Shown here piece by piece: positions 45,360 to 57,563 of a stretch of 64,000 bases of DNA. Source of the DNA: Leuctra nigra (Eukaryota; Arthropoda; Insecta; Plecoptera; Leuctridae). The notes beneath the pieces are model-generated. The model searched no databases, had not been told where the DNA came from, and saw nothing but the letters and a program-made list of their open reading frames with translations. A program made the position numbers and the translations under genes. Location: NCBI GenBank assembly GCA_934045905.1, contig OW203769.1:23963705-24027704 (forward strand), read 5' to 3'. Within the stretch, counting starts at the first letter, position 1. Each line of letters opens with the position of its first letter.

Positions 45360-46520
45360 GCTGCGTCAAGTAATCCACCAATATGACATCGATAGCTTAA
45401 TAAGGTATCTTGCAGTTGCACTGAGGACAGTATTTCTATCAGGATGGTTTTTATACTCGAGGAACTGTCAGCTGTATTAAATTAATTGTAATTATCAATC
45501 ATAAATTGTATTTAAAGTATTATTTTATACGACAAAAAATAAAGGTATTTGGAAGTCGATCAACCAAATTATAATTTATTTCAAATGTGTACACTTGCAA
45601 TTTACTACAGCTTGCTTTATGTACTCACTGATGTTCATCTAATTACATCAGATCTACTGAGATCAAAAATTATAATTTAATTCGGCAAACATTTCAATGC
45701 TATTGCAATGTGATATAAGGTCGAAAATCCTAATACCATGTTGGAGGAAATTCACCCTTAATAGAGCGATTTACCAAATTTATTTCAGAGGTTACTAAGA
45801 AAAATTAATGATTGAAACAGTTGAATATAATGCAAAAGCAAATAAAATTAAATTGGGCAAATCCAAATTATAATTAAAATGTTATGGTTCATTCAGATGC
45901 CGTTTAATCAAAAAAAATGTGATTACATCAACTTTGTTAGTGATATTATGTGACCGTGATTTATTATACCTACCTTAGTGTCAATAATCTCCTGATAATA
46001 TATATTCCCCACTGATTAATAGTGTACCTATATTCATGCATAAACATGAACTCGTATATTTTCCAAAGTCATATACTGACATACTGTTTAATCTGTAAAT
46101 CACTAGATTGTTATGATTTCACCTAATGCTATCTTCTGGCTTCTCCAAAAACTCGGATCGGTTTCGGTTTCGGTCTGGAGCGCTGGAACCGCATTCCATA
46201 TTATTCTGGACATGGTTTATATCTTACTTAGTTGCTCCATGTTCGTTGATTGATTACTCCTATTAGCTAAACACGCCGGGTAAACGACGTGAATAATATA
46301 CCTTATACCTGCAGAATCCAGGCGAGATTCAAATGGGATTTACTTTTATAAGATTGTTACTCGCTCGAATTATTTCGTTTCTTTTAACTCCCAGCTAGAA
46401 CTCAAAAAATGACAGTACCTAAAAAAATGTGAATGGGCCCGAAAAAGATAGTAGAAATAGAATGAAAACGAGTGAAAATGCGAGTCCAGTTCACCTCTCA
46501 ATTATCATTGCGATGATAGG
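45360..46520. other. Noncoding, no recognised feature
   Basis: AT-rich sequence between the 135-bp array and the next repeat. No exon, RNA gene or terminal repeat was recognised. Confidence 0.4.
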
Positions 46521-46526
46521 TACTTT

Positions 46527-46910
46527 GAAAACGCTCTTGAGTACATAACGCGTTGATAAGTGAGCACCACCGGTATGTGAGCACATCGAACCGATTTTTT
46601 TTTAAATGCTTGTTAAAATGTAAGTTTTAATTGCAATACATCCTAAAGTCTTGTACTAATTGAATTGGGCTAGTAATCAGGGCATTAAAATGTTTGTCTC
46701 AAGACCATATGACCAATGTTGGTAAGATGTCATCTTGATACGCCCAACGGTTCACTCTTCAACCAATCATAAGATTTGTTTTTCAATAGTAAAATTTTCC
46801 CAAATATCAATTTCAGCTTGATCGGAGAAATGGGGTGTGCTTTTTACCAGCAACAGTTGGAGAGGCGACAAAAATAACTGAGCCGAAAGTCCAAAGGGAT
46901 TCACTTTTTT
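46527..46910 (-). repeat. Repeat family U, partial copy 4
   Basis: Starts gaaaacgctcttgag with the taacgcgttgat-ag-gagcac block shared with copies 1-3. The other end (gagccgaaagtccaaaggga) is a diverged form of the cctttt-gctc end. A further internal fragment of the family seems present near 48180-48320. Confidence 0.45.
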
Positions 46911-47272
46911 ACCGGTTCGATACGATACGATAGGTAGAATTTATTCATGTTAATTTGTAGATAACATAAAAAAAAAGAAAATTATGGAAAATACTAGAAA
47001 TTTTAATTATACGAAAACATTGATATCAAACAAGAATGCTTTCATGTTCCTTAGCAAACTTTCATGAAATAAATAACTGGCGCAAAATATTTTAGTATTT
47101 ATTGTTTCAAGTACGAAATTACAGATAATGTTCTCAGGAAACTTACAACAAACAAGTTCTATCCGTGTCCGAATTCGCCAATATTTCGCGCAGATTCTTG
47201 TTGTCCCTCTCCAAGCGGAGCCAGACGCTTCGGCTATAGATCACCGAGTGGCGTCTGGCCGGCATTGTTCAG

Positions 47273-47378
47273 GTGCCATCGGAACTATTACAATTTCAAA
47301 GTGAAATTTACGAGCTACGAATTCATCCACCGTTTCCCATACCGCCGAATATCTCGAATGCTGGGCCACGGGGGCCAG
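47273..47378 (+). CDS. Possible exon in GC-richer island, unidentified
   Basis: Acceptor cattgttcag ends at 47272 and a donor-like gtagac follows 47378. The frame between them encodes VPSELLQFQSEIYELR and a proline-rich segment. The surrounding 47150-47400 is clearly richer in GC than its flanks and is open in more than one frame on both strands, so strand and reality are doubtful. A G-rich run follows directly at about 47391. Confidence 0.2.
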
Positions 47379-48876
47379 GTAGACCCCCCGGGGGGGAGGG
47401 GGGGGGGCGAAACTATTCGCGCGGTTCCCAAAAACCAAGATCAATCGATCGTGGTCAATAGCGTTGTGGAGGAAATGAATGGTATATTTAAGTTTTGCAC
47501 AGGACCCCATATAGGTATATTGAAAGACGCTATGCAAAAAAGGTATAATGATCACATGCTATTTTGTTTGAACTACTTTTATTCCCAGATTATGATTTCT
47601 AATATTAAAAAATAATATTCACTGGGCGTATTATGAGATCTTTCCTTGGCATGAGCGAACTTAATTGAAAACCCTGCCATTATCAAATGGAAATGCCTCA
47701 AGGACACAGTATAACATTAATAGAAATTGGAATTATTATAAATTATAGGAAATGCATTGAATTAGAAATGAAAGCAGTAAAAGTAGGTACATACAAATGA
47801 TGATGATAATGACGATGATAATAATGATGATTAATAGAAATTATAAAGGTGATTGTGCAGGATTGTAATCGATCCCTTATTGGTTAAAATACTAATAGAT
47901 TTATAAAACTGATTCTTTATCTTAGATCTAGTACAAAATTATTTGAAGAATTTGGGTATGGTCCCTCTTGCGCCGATGAAAAGTCCAAGTACCTCAAGAG
48001 ACTTGCATCCATATTTGTTGTTAACTAAGCAGCGGTTGCAAATTGCAATATACATTTTGATAAATACCTATTGATCATAAATCATAAATTGATTCCCGGT
48101 TTTAGCAACGAATAGAACCGTATGGGAATCTTACGGCTCCTTCATTGTTATATTTGTGTTTGCTAAATTGTCATACCGTTCGACCAAACGATTTGAAATT
48201 TTGCACACACACTAATGTCGTATGAGCGGCCACGTGTATAGCTTTTGAACAAGATCCTGCCATTGGTTGAACATTGAAACTGGAACCGTTTGACTAATCA
48301 TTTCAAATTTTAGGACCAACATTTTAGACGTTTCTTGAAATGTTCAGACAAATTGGTCAAGAACTTCATAAATAATTTACATTTACTCACAATTTATGCT
48401 TGATTTGAAAATATTTTTCTTGTTTATTGAAGGAAATTCATTAAAACTGTTTTTGATTCTTGATTTGTCCACATTCTGTAGAGCAGCAACTAACACACGA
48501 ATGTTAATTCGCATGGAACGAAGGCTTATCGTATCAACGAAATTTCATACGTAATTTGCTGGTTCCAAAATGTGTGACTTCATGGGTCTTTAAGCACGTT
48601 CCCAATGATCTCCTTTAACGGGTGTAAAATCAAGCTCTGAATTAATTATTACCATGAATAAAGCAGTCTACCAACAGCGCAATAAACATAGCAACGTTGT
48701 GTAAAGCAAGAACTTGGGTCATGCTTCTATTCTGCTTTGTTATAGTTCAATGTGCACAAGCATGGAGGGTAACATTACGATATAACACCAACACAATTGT
48801 GTTACCCTCACCACATCTACACACTATGTCCAGATCAAGTTACAAGTTGTGTTTTGCTTGTTTTGTGTTTTGCCCT

Positions 48877-48892
48877 CCCCCCCCCCCCCCCC
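48877..48892. repeat. 16-base C homopolymer
   Basis: Uninterrupted C run in AT-rich sequence. No nearby repeat boundaries were recognised. Confidence 0.7.
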
Positions 48893-50100
48893 TCCATCCA
48901 ATAGTGAATGCTCTTTAAAAATGTACAACTTTGTTTTCCATGAAAATCTCACGAAAAACAACAATAATATTAATATATCAGCAAGCTAACTTCACAATTA
49001 TTACTGGGTTTATCGCTGCATTTTTAATACCTACTATATACCTACTACCTTAGACTAAATAACTAAGCTACTACCTACATTATTCACGGATATTTGATGA
49101 CTTATATCAATAAATAAGAAAACTGATGAACATTTTATAAATACACTCATTACTGTACCTATTGTACTAACACATTTTCATTTTCAATGACATATTCACA
49201 CAGCTTTTTCGGATTAAAATTCCTGCACTTTCAAAGACTCGAACATCAGAAGTCAGAGACAGTGTCAGAAGCTTAATTGTAAAGAATTCCTTCAGTTTCA
49301 AAAAAGTCCAGTCGGCAGTCGGACGTTTTCTTCAGTCAGTTTTATATATTAAAAAAAAAAACATTTTGAGTCAGATGTTGGAAATTGTTGGGTTGGATGT
49401 TGTAATTGTAAGTCCAAAGGAAAAGCGTTCGATGAGCCCGTTTGAATAGACATTTTGGCATTGTGGGTGTTCAACAATCAAATTAATTATTTTAGGAGCA
49501 ACCCTCTCTCTTCAGGCTATTTCTATTTCACTGTGCTATCTCGTAAGGCTATTTCTGTATGATCAAAATGCAAACTATCCATCTGAGAAATTGTTCTCTA
49601 ATACCGCATTAAAAATCAATAATTGAACCATCCTGAATTGACATGAGTATCCAAATTGGATCCTAACCAATACCTTCATTGTCCTTGAAATTTAGAATCA
49701 AAATATCTCAATTCGTTACTTTGAGTTGTATACAATATTTACGAAACAGACCCAATGGTATTCAAGTCAACGAGGTTGTAAACAATATTACAACAAGTTT
49801 GTCCATTTGAAAATCGCGAAATGTTGTAAAACTCGGAGTGTTTCCCCGCACATAATGATGTCGAGTGGCCGAACATTGGGTTCTGATCTTGACAATCGGT
49901 TTAGTGTCCATTATAACCGGCAGTTTCCATTGTGTTCGCTGCTGGGACATTGCTCTGCACTTTGCTCACTGTATGGGATTGCCACTGAAGCATGCCGCGG
50001 CCAGGGTAGAAGCCACCGGGGAGGAGAAAGTTACGCCAAGTGATCTAGAGAAGCTAGATCATAGTTTAAAGAAATTACATAAATATATTCATATTACAAC

Positions 50101-50159
50101 ATTTCGGATACATATAGTTGTGGAAAATTAGTATAGATAATTTTCCACAACTCCGAAAT
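50101..50159. repeat. Hairpin-forming inverted repeat
   Basis: Arms gttgtggaaaatta and its near-exact reverse complement flank a short loop, with outer tttcgga/tccgaaa arms. Function unknown; it may be the tip of a small foldback element. Confidence 0.55.
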
Positions 50160-50319
50160 ACATGTTGTGAAAGCAATTAAACTTCACTAAATAAATAAGA
50201 ATGAATACAATTATTTAAATAAATAAATAAATAAATACAAAGGAACTCACTATTGAATTATGAAATTAAAAATACCTCCTAGCTTCTATTTTCTACAGAT
50301 TTGAAGCTAAGAAATTAAC

Positions 50320-51692
50320 GAGCGAGCGAATTGCGAGCAACTCCTTTTGGCTTCATTTGGCATGGACCTCTGTTTTTTGTGTGTGTCCAGGACGCTCATT
50401 TCTCCGATCGAGCTAAAGTTTTGTACATATTATGTAAACTAAATTATTCTGGCACTAAATTTTCTTGAAATGCCGTGATTGGTTAAATTTTTAAAAAAAA
50501 TCTTCTAATTGGTTGATCCAATCGATTTAAAAATTTGCTTGATCATTAATACTTACATGCGTTAAAATTTTTCAAAGTTGCACTCAAATCCTCACAATCG
50601 AATAAAATTTAAACAAAAATAAAAAATCTTCCGATTGGTCGAAAATCAAAATTATTGGATTCAGTTTAAATTTTGCATGGCAACCAGGGCTAACATTATA
50701 TAATATTTTACACATTCACCCAATCGTTCAAGAATTTACAAACAAGATCAGCCAAATTCTTGAAGATCTTCTACTAATTGATATAAGTTCATGTTCAAAA
50801 TCTACTAATTATTCTATGGACCTTGGTTGTATGAGATGCAATTCAGTTTTCAGATGGTCGTTGTTTTCTAATTCCACATGGCTGAGTTTGCATCCAGGTG
50901 AAATGGGAAAACAAACAGTGACATTTCCTTGACATGCGTTTGTTGCCTGCTAGTCATCAGACGTATTTCCAAATCACTCGTGCATTTTGCTTATTTTCTT
51001 CGATAATTTCCTCAGTTCGGTGCCTTAGTCATTTCCAAAGCTGGTAAACATTACTTTTCAATAGTATTTCTCCAGTTGGTTGACATTTCATTTCATTTTC
51101 TTATTATAATTGAAGGGGTTAGTAGAAGAGTGGTATAAGCGCCCTCTGTCAGAATACATAATGGGCTAAGCGTAAAAAAAATATTCCAAGTTCTATTGAC
51201 GCTTGGTCTAAGTCCTCTGACGTGTATATGCATGTGAAGATTCTAATAAACCCTTAATTATTACAGAATATTGGAAATGGCGCTTAGACCACTCTTGTAC
51301 TAACCCCTTCAATTGTGGAAACGTTGGATTCATTCCGTTTACACACCTTTCAACCAGCCAATTCCTTGGAGGTTGTTATAATTGTTTGAACGTGATTTAT
51401 TCCGTTCATATCCTTCAATATTATTGATTTTCTTTCATGTAAATAAGTTTTGTTCAATTAATTAGTTACATAGGACGTTGCAATAGTACTTCCATTTCTT
51501 TGTATTTATCACTATTTGTATTTTACCCAAATCGATAACTTCACATGCAATGACACTCAATTATTTCATATAGATTGAGTGGTCGTGTTTTGCTTTTAGT
51601 TTGACTAAAACGTTTTATGTACGTTGTGCTTCGGTTCGACGTGTTGCAAGTATTGGTGCTCGCTCTCCAACGCGTTACACAGAGCGTTTTCC
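50320..51692 (+). repeat. Repeat family U, copy 3 (longest)
   Basis: Starts gagcgagcgaattgcgagca with the ccttttggct and catggacctctg blocks, and ends gctctccaacgcgttacac then gagcgttttcc. At about 1.37 kb it is the longest copy. Internal sequence includes attggttga and ttttgcatgg modules. No protein-coding region was recognised. Confidence 0.6.
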
Positions 51693-52683
51693 TATAGTAT
51701 CATGGACTTGTCTTAGTATAATAATTTGTGCTGAAAGTTTCCTTTGCCAAACGATCTATTTATTCGCTCTACAAACCATGCGTTCGATTCCCGCGAGCCC
51801 GTCATCCCTGACTTTTTCCCCGCAGTTGAGCGGCAAATGCTGGGAGGGTTTCCCTACTAAGAGGCCAGACTACACCTCCATCCACCGCCAATCATCTCAC
51901 AATCGACAAGTATTATTATAATCATCCATCCGTCGCCATTAGAACATCACAACAATATGATGACTTCATTGTCGAAGAGTTAGATTCATATCTTCTAAAT
52001 AGTCATTCAGACGAGTCATCTCTCTCAAGATCTCTTTCAAGTCATCAAGTCATCTGATCTCTTTAATATCTCAGGATTTCAAGATTTGTTTTATAACAAA
52101 TAAGTAAGTCACAATTGTTATTTATATACCTACCCTTGGAAGAACAACAAGTTCTTGAGGTAGGGTTCATACTAAAGCTAAGTATACCTACATCAATTTG
52201 ATATTCCAGGTTTCTAGGATTATAGTATATATTTTTTTATAAACTAACATTTACCAGTTGGACACTTTATAATTAAGTCTGAGTGACCGATACAGTATTA
52301 TGTTAGTTATATAGATGTGAATATAAGAAATAGGTAGTATGTGTGAATATTTACTTTTTTAGTATATTAATTAACTTTCTGGTTAATTTCTGCGTCTAAC
52401 TATAAAGACTTAATCTTTTTTTTTAATATTCTAGTGTACTCTAAAATAGATTCTTGTCTAACGTTTAGCATAGAAATAAAATTAGATGAAATAATATAAC
52501 ACAACATATCCCAGACACTCTGGTCTACTGGTAGCACCTGCCTACTCATTACACATAATGCATCTATAGAAACGAATTACATGATATTATTATGGTATCA
52601 GATAACAATGAATTTAAAATAATTTTGTAGTGATGACTGAAAGTTCAACGGTGTGTCCACGATAGTTTGTCGTTTATTGTATA

Positions 52684-53086
52684 CCCCATAAAAAACACTC
52701 CGTGTAAAAATACCAGCCAAGTCTCTACAACTAAAAAAAAAGCTATGAAATCTTAAAATTCTGCACTGAAAAGTAGTGATATCAAAAAATGGGCCAAGTC
52801 AAAACTTTATTTGAAAATCAAAAAATACTTGGCGCATCGTGTATACATAGTTTAGAAGTATAGACCAGATAGAAAATATACATTAAATATACATAATACA
52901 TATAGTATACCTATTATGCCCTAAAAAAATGATGCGCCAAGTATTTTTTGATTTTCAAATAAAAGTTTTGACTTGGCCCATTTTTTGATATCACTACTTT
53001 TCAGTGCAGAATTTTAAGATTTCATAGCTTTTTTTTTAGTTGTAGAGACTTGGCTGGTATTTTTACACGGAGTGTTTTTTATGGGG
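52684..53086. mobile_element. 403-bp foldback MITE with 157-bp arms
   Basis: It begins ccccataaaaaacactccgt and ends with the exact reverse complement. The arms are almost perfect over about 157 bases, and the loop (about 52841-52929) is AT-rich. The flanks show ata on both sides, which may be a short duplication. No ORF. Confidence 0.85.
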
Positions 53087-53427
53087 ATATCACTCCTTTT
53101 TTTAGTTTATTCTTAAAATTTGTGACAGTTAAATCGAATGAACAATTTCTAAATCCTGTAAAAAAAATCGCCATTTACAATTTGGTTACTACTAATGAAA
53201 ATCTGCTATATATTTGCTTAAATGGTCTTTCATGAAGAATAGCAAAGGTTTCATTCCAATCGGTCAACCCAGTTCCGAGACATGCCAACACTTCGGTTTT
53301 CAACATGGCTGCTGAAATTACTGCACTGCTTAGAATATATATCTACAAATGTGTATCTTTTTAAGCTTTCTGAATATGTATACATTTTATAGAATGGGGA
53401 TTAGGTATAATAATTTTTAATTTTTAA

Positions 53428-53850
53428 TGACGTCATTTCCGGGCTCATGAATAGGAAAATTCTAGTTTGACTGTTCCTATTCCATAGAGATGTCCTTCCG
53501 AATCGTTTAGCGCTAGATTCGTACCGATCAGTCTACCAGTATTCGAGATACGACGATACTTCTGGTTACAAAATGGCGGCTGAAATCTCTGACCCCTTGA
53601 AATTTAATTTAAACATGATTACATATTATTATAAGCTGTCTCAAATAGTATTAATTGTATCAAAATGTAAATTTGTGAGATTTTTTAAATGTGTGACGTC
53701 ATTTCCGGTTTTGGTATAGGAAACTGCAAATATTACTGACGATAAAACATAAAGTTAACCGTCTTAATCGTTTAGCGCTGGTTTCGTTCAAATCTGTTTA
53801 GCCGTTTTTGGGATATGATGTCACTTCCGGTTTCAAAATGGCGGCTCCGG
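53428..53850. promoter_or_regulatory. Two repeated CRE-ETS-YY1 motif modules
   Basis: Two modules about 265 bp apart each begin tgacgtcatttccgg (CRE at 53428 and 53694, each with an ETS-type ttccgg) and end with the YY1-like AAAATGGCGGC (53570-53580 and 53835-53845). Between them lies a shared ccg-atcgtttagcgct block. A third copy is at 55258-55410 and a weaker one at about 53248-53330. These are consensus matches only; activity is not shown. The modules look like part of a dispersed repeat. Confidence 0.5.
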
Positions 53851-53884
53851 TTGGTTTTATAACAAGTCAAATGAGATATCAGAA

Positions 53885-55182
53885 GTACAGCCAACGCATA
53901 AAGTCCTGTTAATTCTTCACCCTTACAGAATATCATGATACCACCACTCGTACAGCGAAGCTCGATAAGTTGCCTACAGCTAACCCATAGTTATTTGTCA
54001 ACAGAGAGATGACTTGAAAAACTAGTTTTTGTCTGTCAACAACGTCCATCCACACAAATATCTACTCGATGCGATTCAATCACAAAAATGTCAATTCTGT
54101 TATTTCCTATGAGCTGTGTGATTTCCCAAACTACTTCATACTTATCACCTGTAAACTATGGTTTTAATCTTAGTAGACCGTCATTGAAAAAATGCTAATT
54201 AGACACAAATATAAAGATTTTCGTTTATTCGACAGATCTCAGGATTTTGATATCAATCCGAGAGAATTTAAAAATGCTTTTTCTTATAGATTTTTTAGAG
54301 GAAAGAAGAGAAGAAGAGAGTGTTTAGTTGATGAGATCTTACCATGATGCGTTTAACATCAGAACGGCACAATGATAAAAAAAAATAATAGTGATGAAAC
54401 CTGTTTAACCAGGGGTTACACAGTTGGATTTATAACTTCTATAAATTTGTTCGGAGATTTATCTAATTTTACAGCCATAATGAAATTTTTGTGGGACTAT
54501 TGACGATACAAATGAATGTATCTAAGGTTTGATGGTTATAATAGGAGCTGTTTAGGTGTTTACAATAACAATCAAATATTTTCTGATCAATGATTCACAC
54601 ACTGATTGATATTAGATCAAATTATGTTGTCAGCCTTGACACCAGGATTGATTTAATTACCCGATTTATTCCATTGGGAAGATTTATTAAATACAAATTA
54701 CATACAAATAGACTATCTTAACTTCATTTTAATATAAAATAATTTTTATATTAAATAATTAAAAATACATAATAATCAAATAATTTTGAGTATGTAAATT
54801 AAATAGTTTATATACTCCAAAATATATTATACAATCGTGATAATCAAAAGCCGAAGGCTATACAATGTCTATGTCAATACCAATGAAATCCAATTGCACC
54901 AACCAACTTTATTTGTTTTAACTGAAAGTAAATTATTAGTTCCGATAAAAGAAAGTTGGTTGTTGTTAAGTTATGTTAGTTCGATCGACATAACATTGAC
55001 TTCCTTATCTGTGTGATCTATCTGGGGCTGATGAACACAACCCAGTAATTCAGTCATCCCTCTGTTGACAAAGTAACTATGGGTTTGCTATAGGCAACTT
55101 TACGAGCTTCGCTGTACGAGTGGTGGTATCGTGATATTCTGTAAGGGTGAAGAATTAACAGGACTTTATGCGTTGGCTGTAC
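53885..55182. mobile_element. 1.3-kb element with ~125-bp inverted repeats
   Basis: The left arm begins gtacagccaacgcataaagt and extends to about 54010. The right arm, 55057-55182, is its near-identical reverse complement. No transposase ORF is present in the AT-rich core. It appears to have inserted between copies of the CRE-ETS-YY1 module. A clear target duplication was not found. Confidence 0.7.
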
Positions 55183-55257
55183 ATACGATACATAAATATC
55201 AAAATAATCGGATCAACATTTGTTGCCGAAATGCCAATCGATGTATTTCAAATTTCA

Positions 55258-55410
55258 TGACGTCATTTCCGGTTTCGTTAACATAATGTTTAGTCTCTAG
55301 CTAATGATAATCCATATAGTTGACCGTCCGAATCGTTTGGCGCTATTTTCGCTCCAATCGGTTTAGAAGTTGTTGAAATATAACGTCACTTCCGGTTTCA
55401 AAATGGCGGC
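55258..55410. promoter_or_regulatory. Third CRE-ETS-YY1 motif module
   Basis: Begins tgacgtcatttccggtttcg at 55258 and ends with cacttccggtttcaaaatgg and the YY1-like core at 55400-55410, in the same order and spacing as the two copies to the left. It has the shared atcgtttggcgct block in the middle. Confidence 0.5.
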
Positions 55411-55530
55411 ACAAAAAATTCATGGGGTGAAGGTTAAATCAGACGCCAAAAGTGCACACGTGGTAAAAATGTGAGATCAATCGGTTAAGCCGTTTAGGCT
55501 GTGGCCTGTTTACCGGATTTGAATTCCAGG

Positions 55531-55663
55531 GGCCAGATTCACAAAAAGTATTATCTCCTAATACGTACTATCTTTTGATTTAATACCAAAAACACCATGT
55601 TAAATGAAAGATAATACAAAAGATAGTACGTATTAGGAGATAATACTTTTTGTGAATCTGGCC
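55531..55663. mobile_element. 133-bp hairpin MITE
   Basis: The ends ggccagattcacaaaaagta and the exact reverse complement continue for about 46 bp of perfect pairing. The direct repeat ccagg flanks both sides (55526-55530 and 55664-55668). The internal loop is about 40 bases. No coding potential. Confidence 0.85.
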
Positions 55664-55669
55664 CCAGGA

Positions 55670-55724
55670 GACTACTACTACTACTACTACTACTACTGAG
55701 ATTATTATTATTATTATTATTATG
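55670..55724. repeat. Compound trinucleotide microsatellite
   Basis: An (ACT)n run is followed at once by an (ATT)n run, directly adjacent to the hairpin MITE. Confidence 0.85.
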
Positions 55725-57409
55725 AAAACCGCCCTAAAACACTGTTTTCACGGCCCTCTAGCGCGCAAAGGGCGTAACCTATTGTTCCCAAATTTGGTAT
55801 ATGTTGTAGGGTGGGCCATAGCTCGAAATTAAGATATATCGCAACAATGTGAGATTTTCCAATTTTAAGATCCAGTAGGCCGAAAATGCCACTTTGATGC
55901 TTACAGTAAAAGTGGGTTTGCTCCAGCCTTTATATGAGAGTGTGCGCGCGCCGTACGACTTGGCTGGCGTGGAGCGACCGCTCCACTAGATCTTATATTA
56001 AGTATTTCCTTCGAATAATACTATTATTTTTATTTTGTTGCTTGCGTACGTGAGTGACAAAGACTTGTAATATAGTTTATTCTCAGATACTTCCGTCAGA
56101 AATTGTCAGATATTAACAGTTTTTTGTGCACTTATTATTGATAATCACGCCATACACAATCCCTGAAAATAATCAAACTCTTTCCGTGAGATAAATTGAG
56201 TTGCCTCCCCCAAGTAAAATCGTGTTATTTTTAAGCTATAATGAGTTCTAATTTTTTTATACCGTTAGATTTTAACAAAAAAACATTTTTTCTGGCAGAC
56301 ATACGCACATACCACCAGGGAAAAAATTAAAACAATACCAACATGTGCTATATTAAAAGTTATAACCCAAATTCGAAATGATATTCCTTATATATTTGTT
56401 CATTCTCTGACTTTTTATTTAAAAAAAAAAAAAAATCTCTGATGACATAAAATTTAAAACTCATTATTGGGCGGAAGTTAAATAAGTTGAACCTAGGGTT
56501 GAACTGTTGTAAAAAGTTTTTTGAAATGGCAAGCCTATCAAAAAAAAAAAAATAGCGTCGTCCTGTGGCAACAGGCTCAGCCATGGCTCCAACCCCAACC
56601 AATCCAAATAAAACCGATGACAATATTTATAACATCACATAAAAAATTCAAAAGTAAGTGGTTTTACAACATTACCCATTCTTCTACCTTGACTCATCTT
56701 TATGGTAACCGTGTCCCCAATCCACAAACATCGGAGACACCCGCACAATACGGACTCCGTTTCATTATTCAATGCTAACACACCTTAGCAGAACATTTCA
56801 GGGTGGCAAGGTATGCATCGAGGACAACAAAAAATAAAAACTCACCCCCGAAACTGAAAAGGACCTGTGTAACAATCTTCCTCTCACCCCTCGTTTGTCG
56901 GCTCTCCATTCTTAAACTCTACTACAACCCCTCCCCACCAAAAAACCGCCCCAGGGGGTACCTAAGATTCATTCACGAGGAATGTTGGCCCACGTTGGAA
57001 CAGGGATAGAGGGGTAGGAGGGGTTGATTATAGGTTGGTTCACGCCATTATTAGACACTCTTAGGACGGCTATAAGTATCGGGATTGTGTTTATTGGCAT
57101 GTTGATAAGATGCCGAAATGTCTTACATAACGGGGGCTTGACTTAAGTGTAGTTAATTATAGTTGTGGCTTGGGTTCTGGATTTTACAACATAAAGTTGT
57201 TATTGTGGTCCAAGATGTTTCTACCGTGTGAAGATTGATTTTACAAGGTGTTAGGATTTTACTGCTGATTAATTATTGTCTCAAGAAGTTGAACCGTTGA
57301 CGATAGGGAAATTGATATTGATGTATACTCAAGAATAGAATTGTAAAATTTTAATATTACTTTCGTAATTTTATATTTCCTTTAAATGCATTTAGCGTTT
57401 TACACTCAC

Positions 57410-57563
57410 CGGTATAGATTAATTTTCTAGACGATGTCGTTTGTTGGAAATTTGCATCTTGTTTCCAATGCAAAACATAATCTGTTAAAGTGGTCCTAGG
57501 GCTCCAGTGGCTCCAGCCATGGTGCTTATTGTAGAATTCGCCGTATTCATACAATACAAATCT
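57410..57563 (-). CDS. Probable exon of an unidentified gene
   Basis: On the minus strand the acceptor tatttcatcag precedes 57563 and the strong donor gtgagt follows 57410. Only one frame is open across the 154 bases. It encodes RFVLYEYGEFYNKHHGWSHW, then SPRTTLTDYVLHWKQD and further polar residues to LIYTG, leaving in phase 1. The aromatic-rich composition and canonical splice sites argue for a real exon. I do not recognise the family, and it does not resemble the missing part of the glypican. Confidence 0.5.

Noticed and set aside
44292..45386. Overlapping ORFs of 130-314 codons on both strands across 44.3-45.4 kb
   Set aside because: They follow the 135-bp tandem array, whose period is a multiple of three, so any frame open in one unit stays open. 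No start, splice or domain evidence.
47222..47262. Structural RNA candidate (stem gccagacgc/gcgtctggc)
   Set aside because: A single imperfect stem without tRNA or snRNA landmarks; could be part of an exon or repeat.
49865..50131. Cys/His-containing 90-codon open frame
   Set aside because: No ATG at the start of the open stretch, no convincing splice sites, and it runs into the hairpin at 50101; no family recognised.
51780..51800. tRNA-like B box (gttcgattccc)
   Set aside because: No A box at the right distance and no T-arm or acceptor-stem pairing, so not called a tRNA or SINE.
51601..51921. 106-codon plus-strand ORF ending in a CWEGFPTKRPDYTSI string, reminiscent of a kinase C-lobe
   Set aside because: The first part lies in repeat family U and the resemblance is a few residues only; no upstream kinase exons were found.
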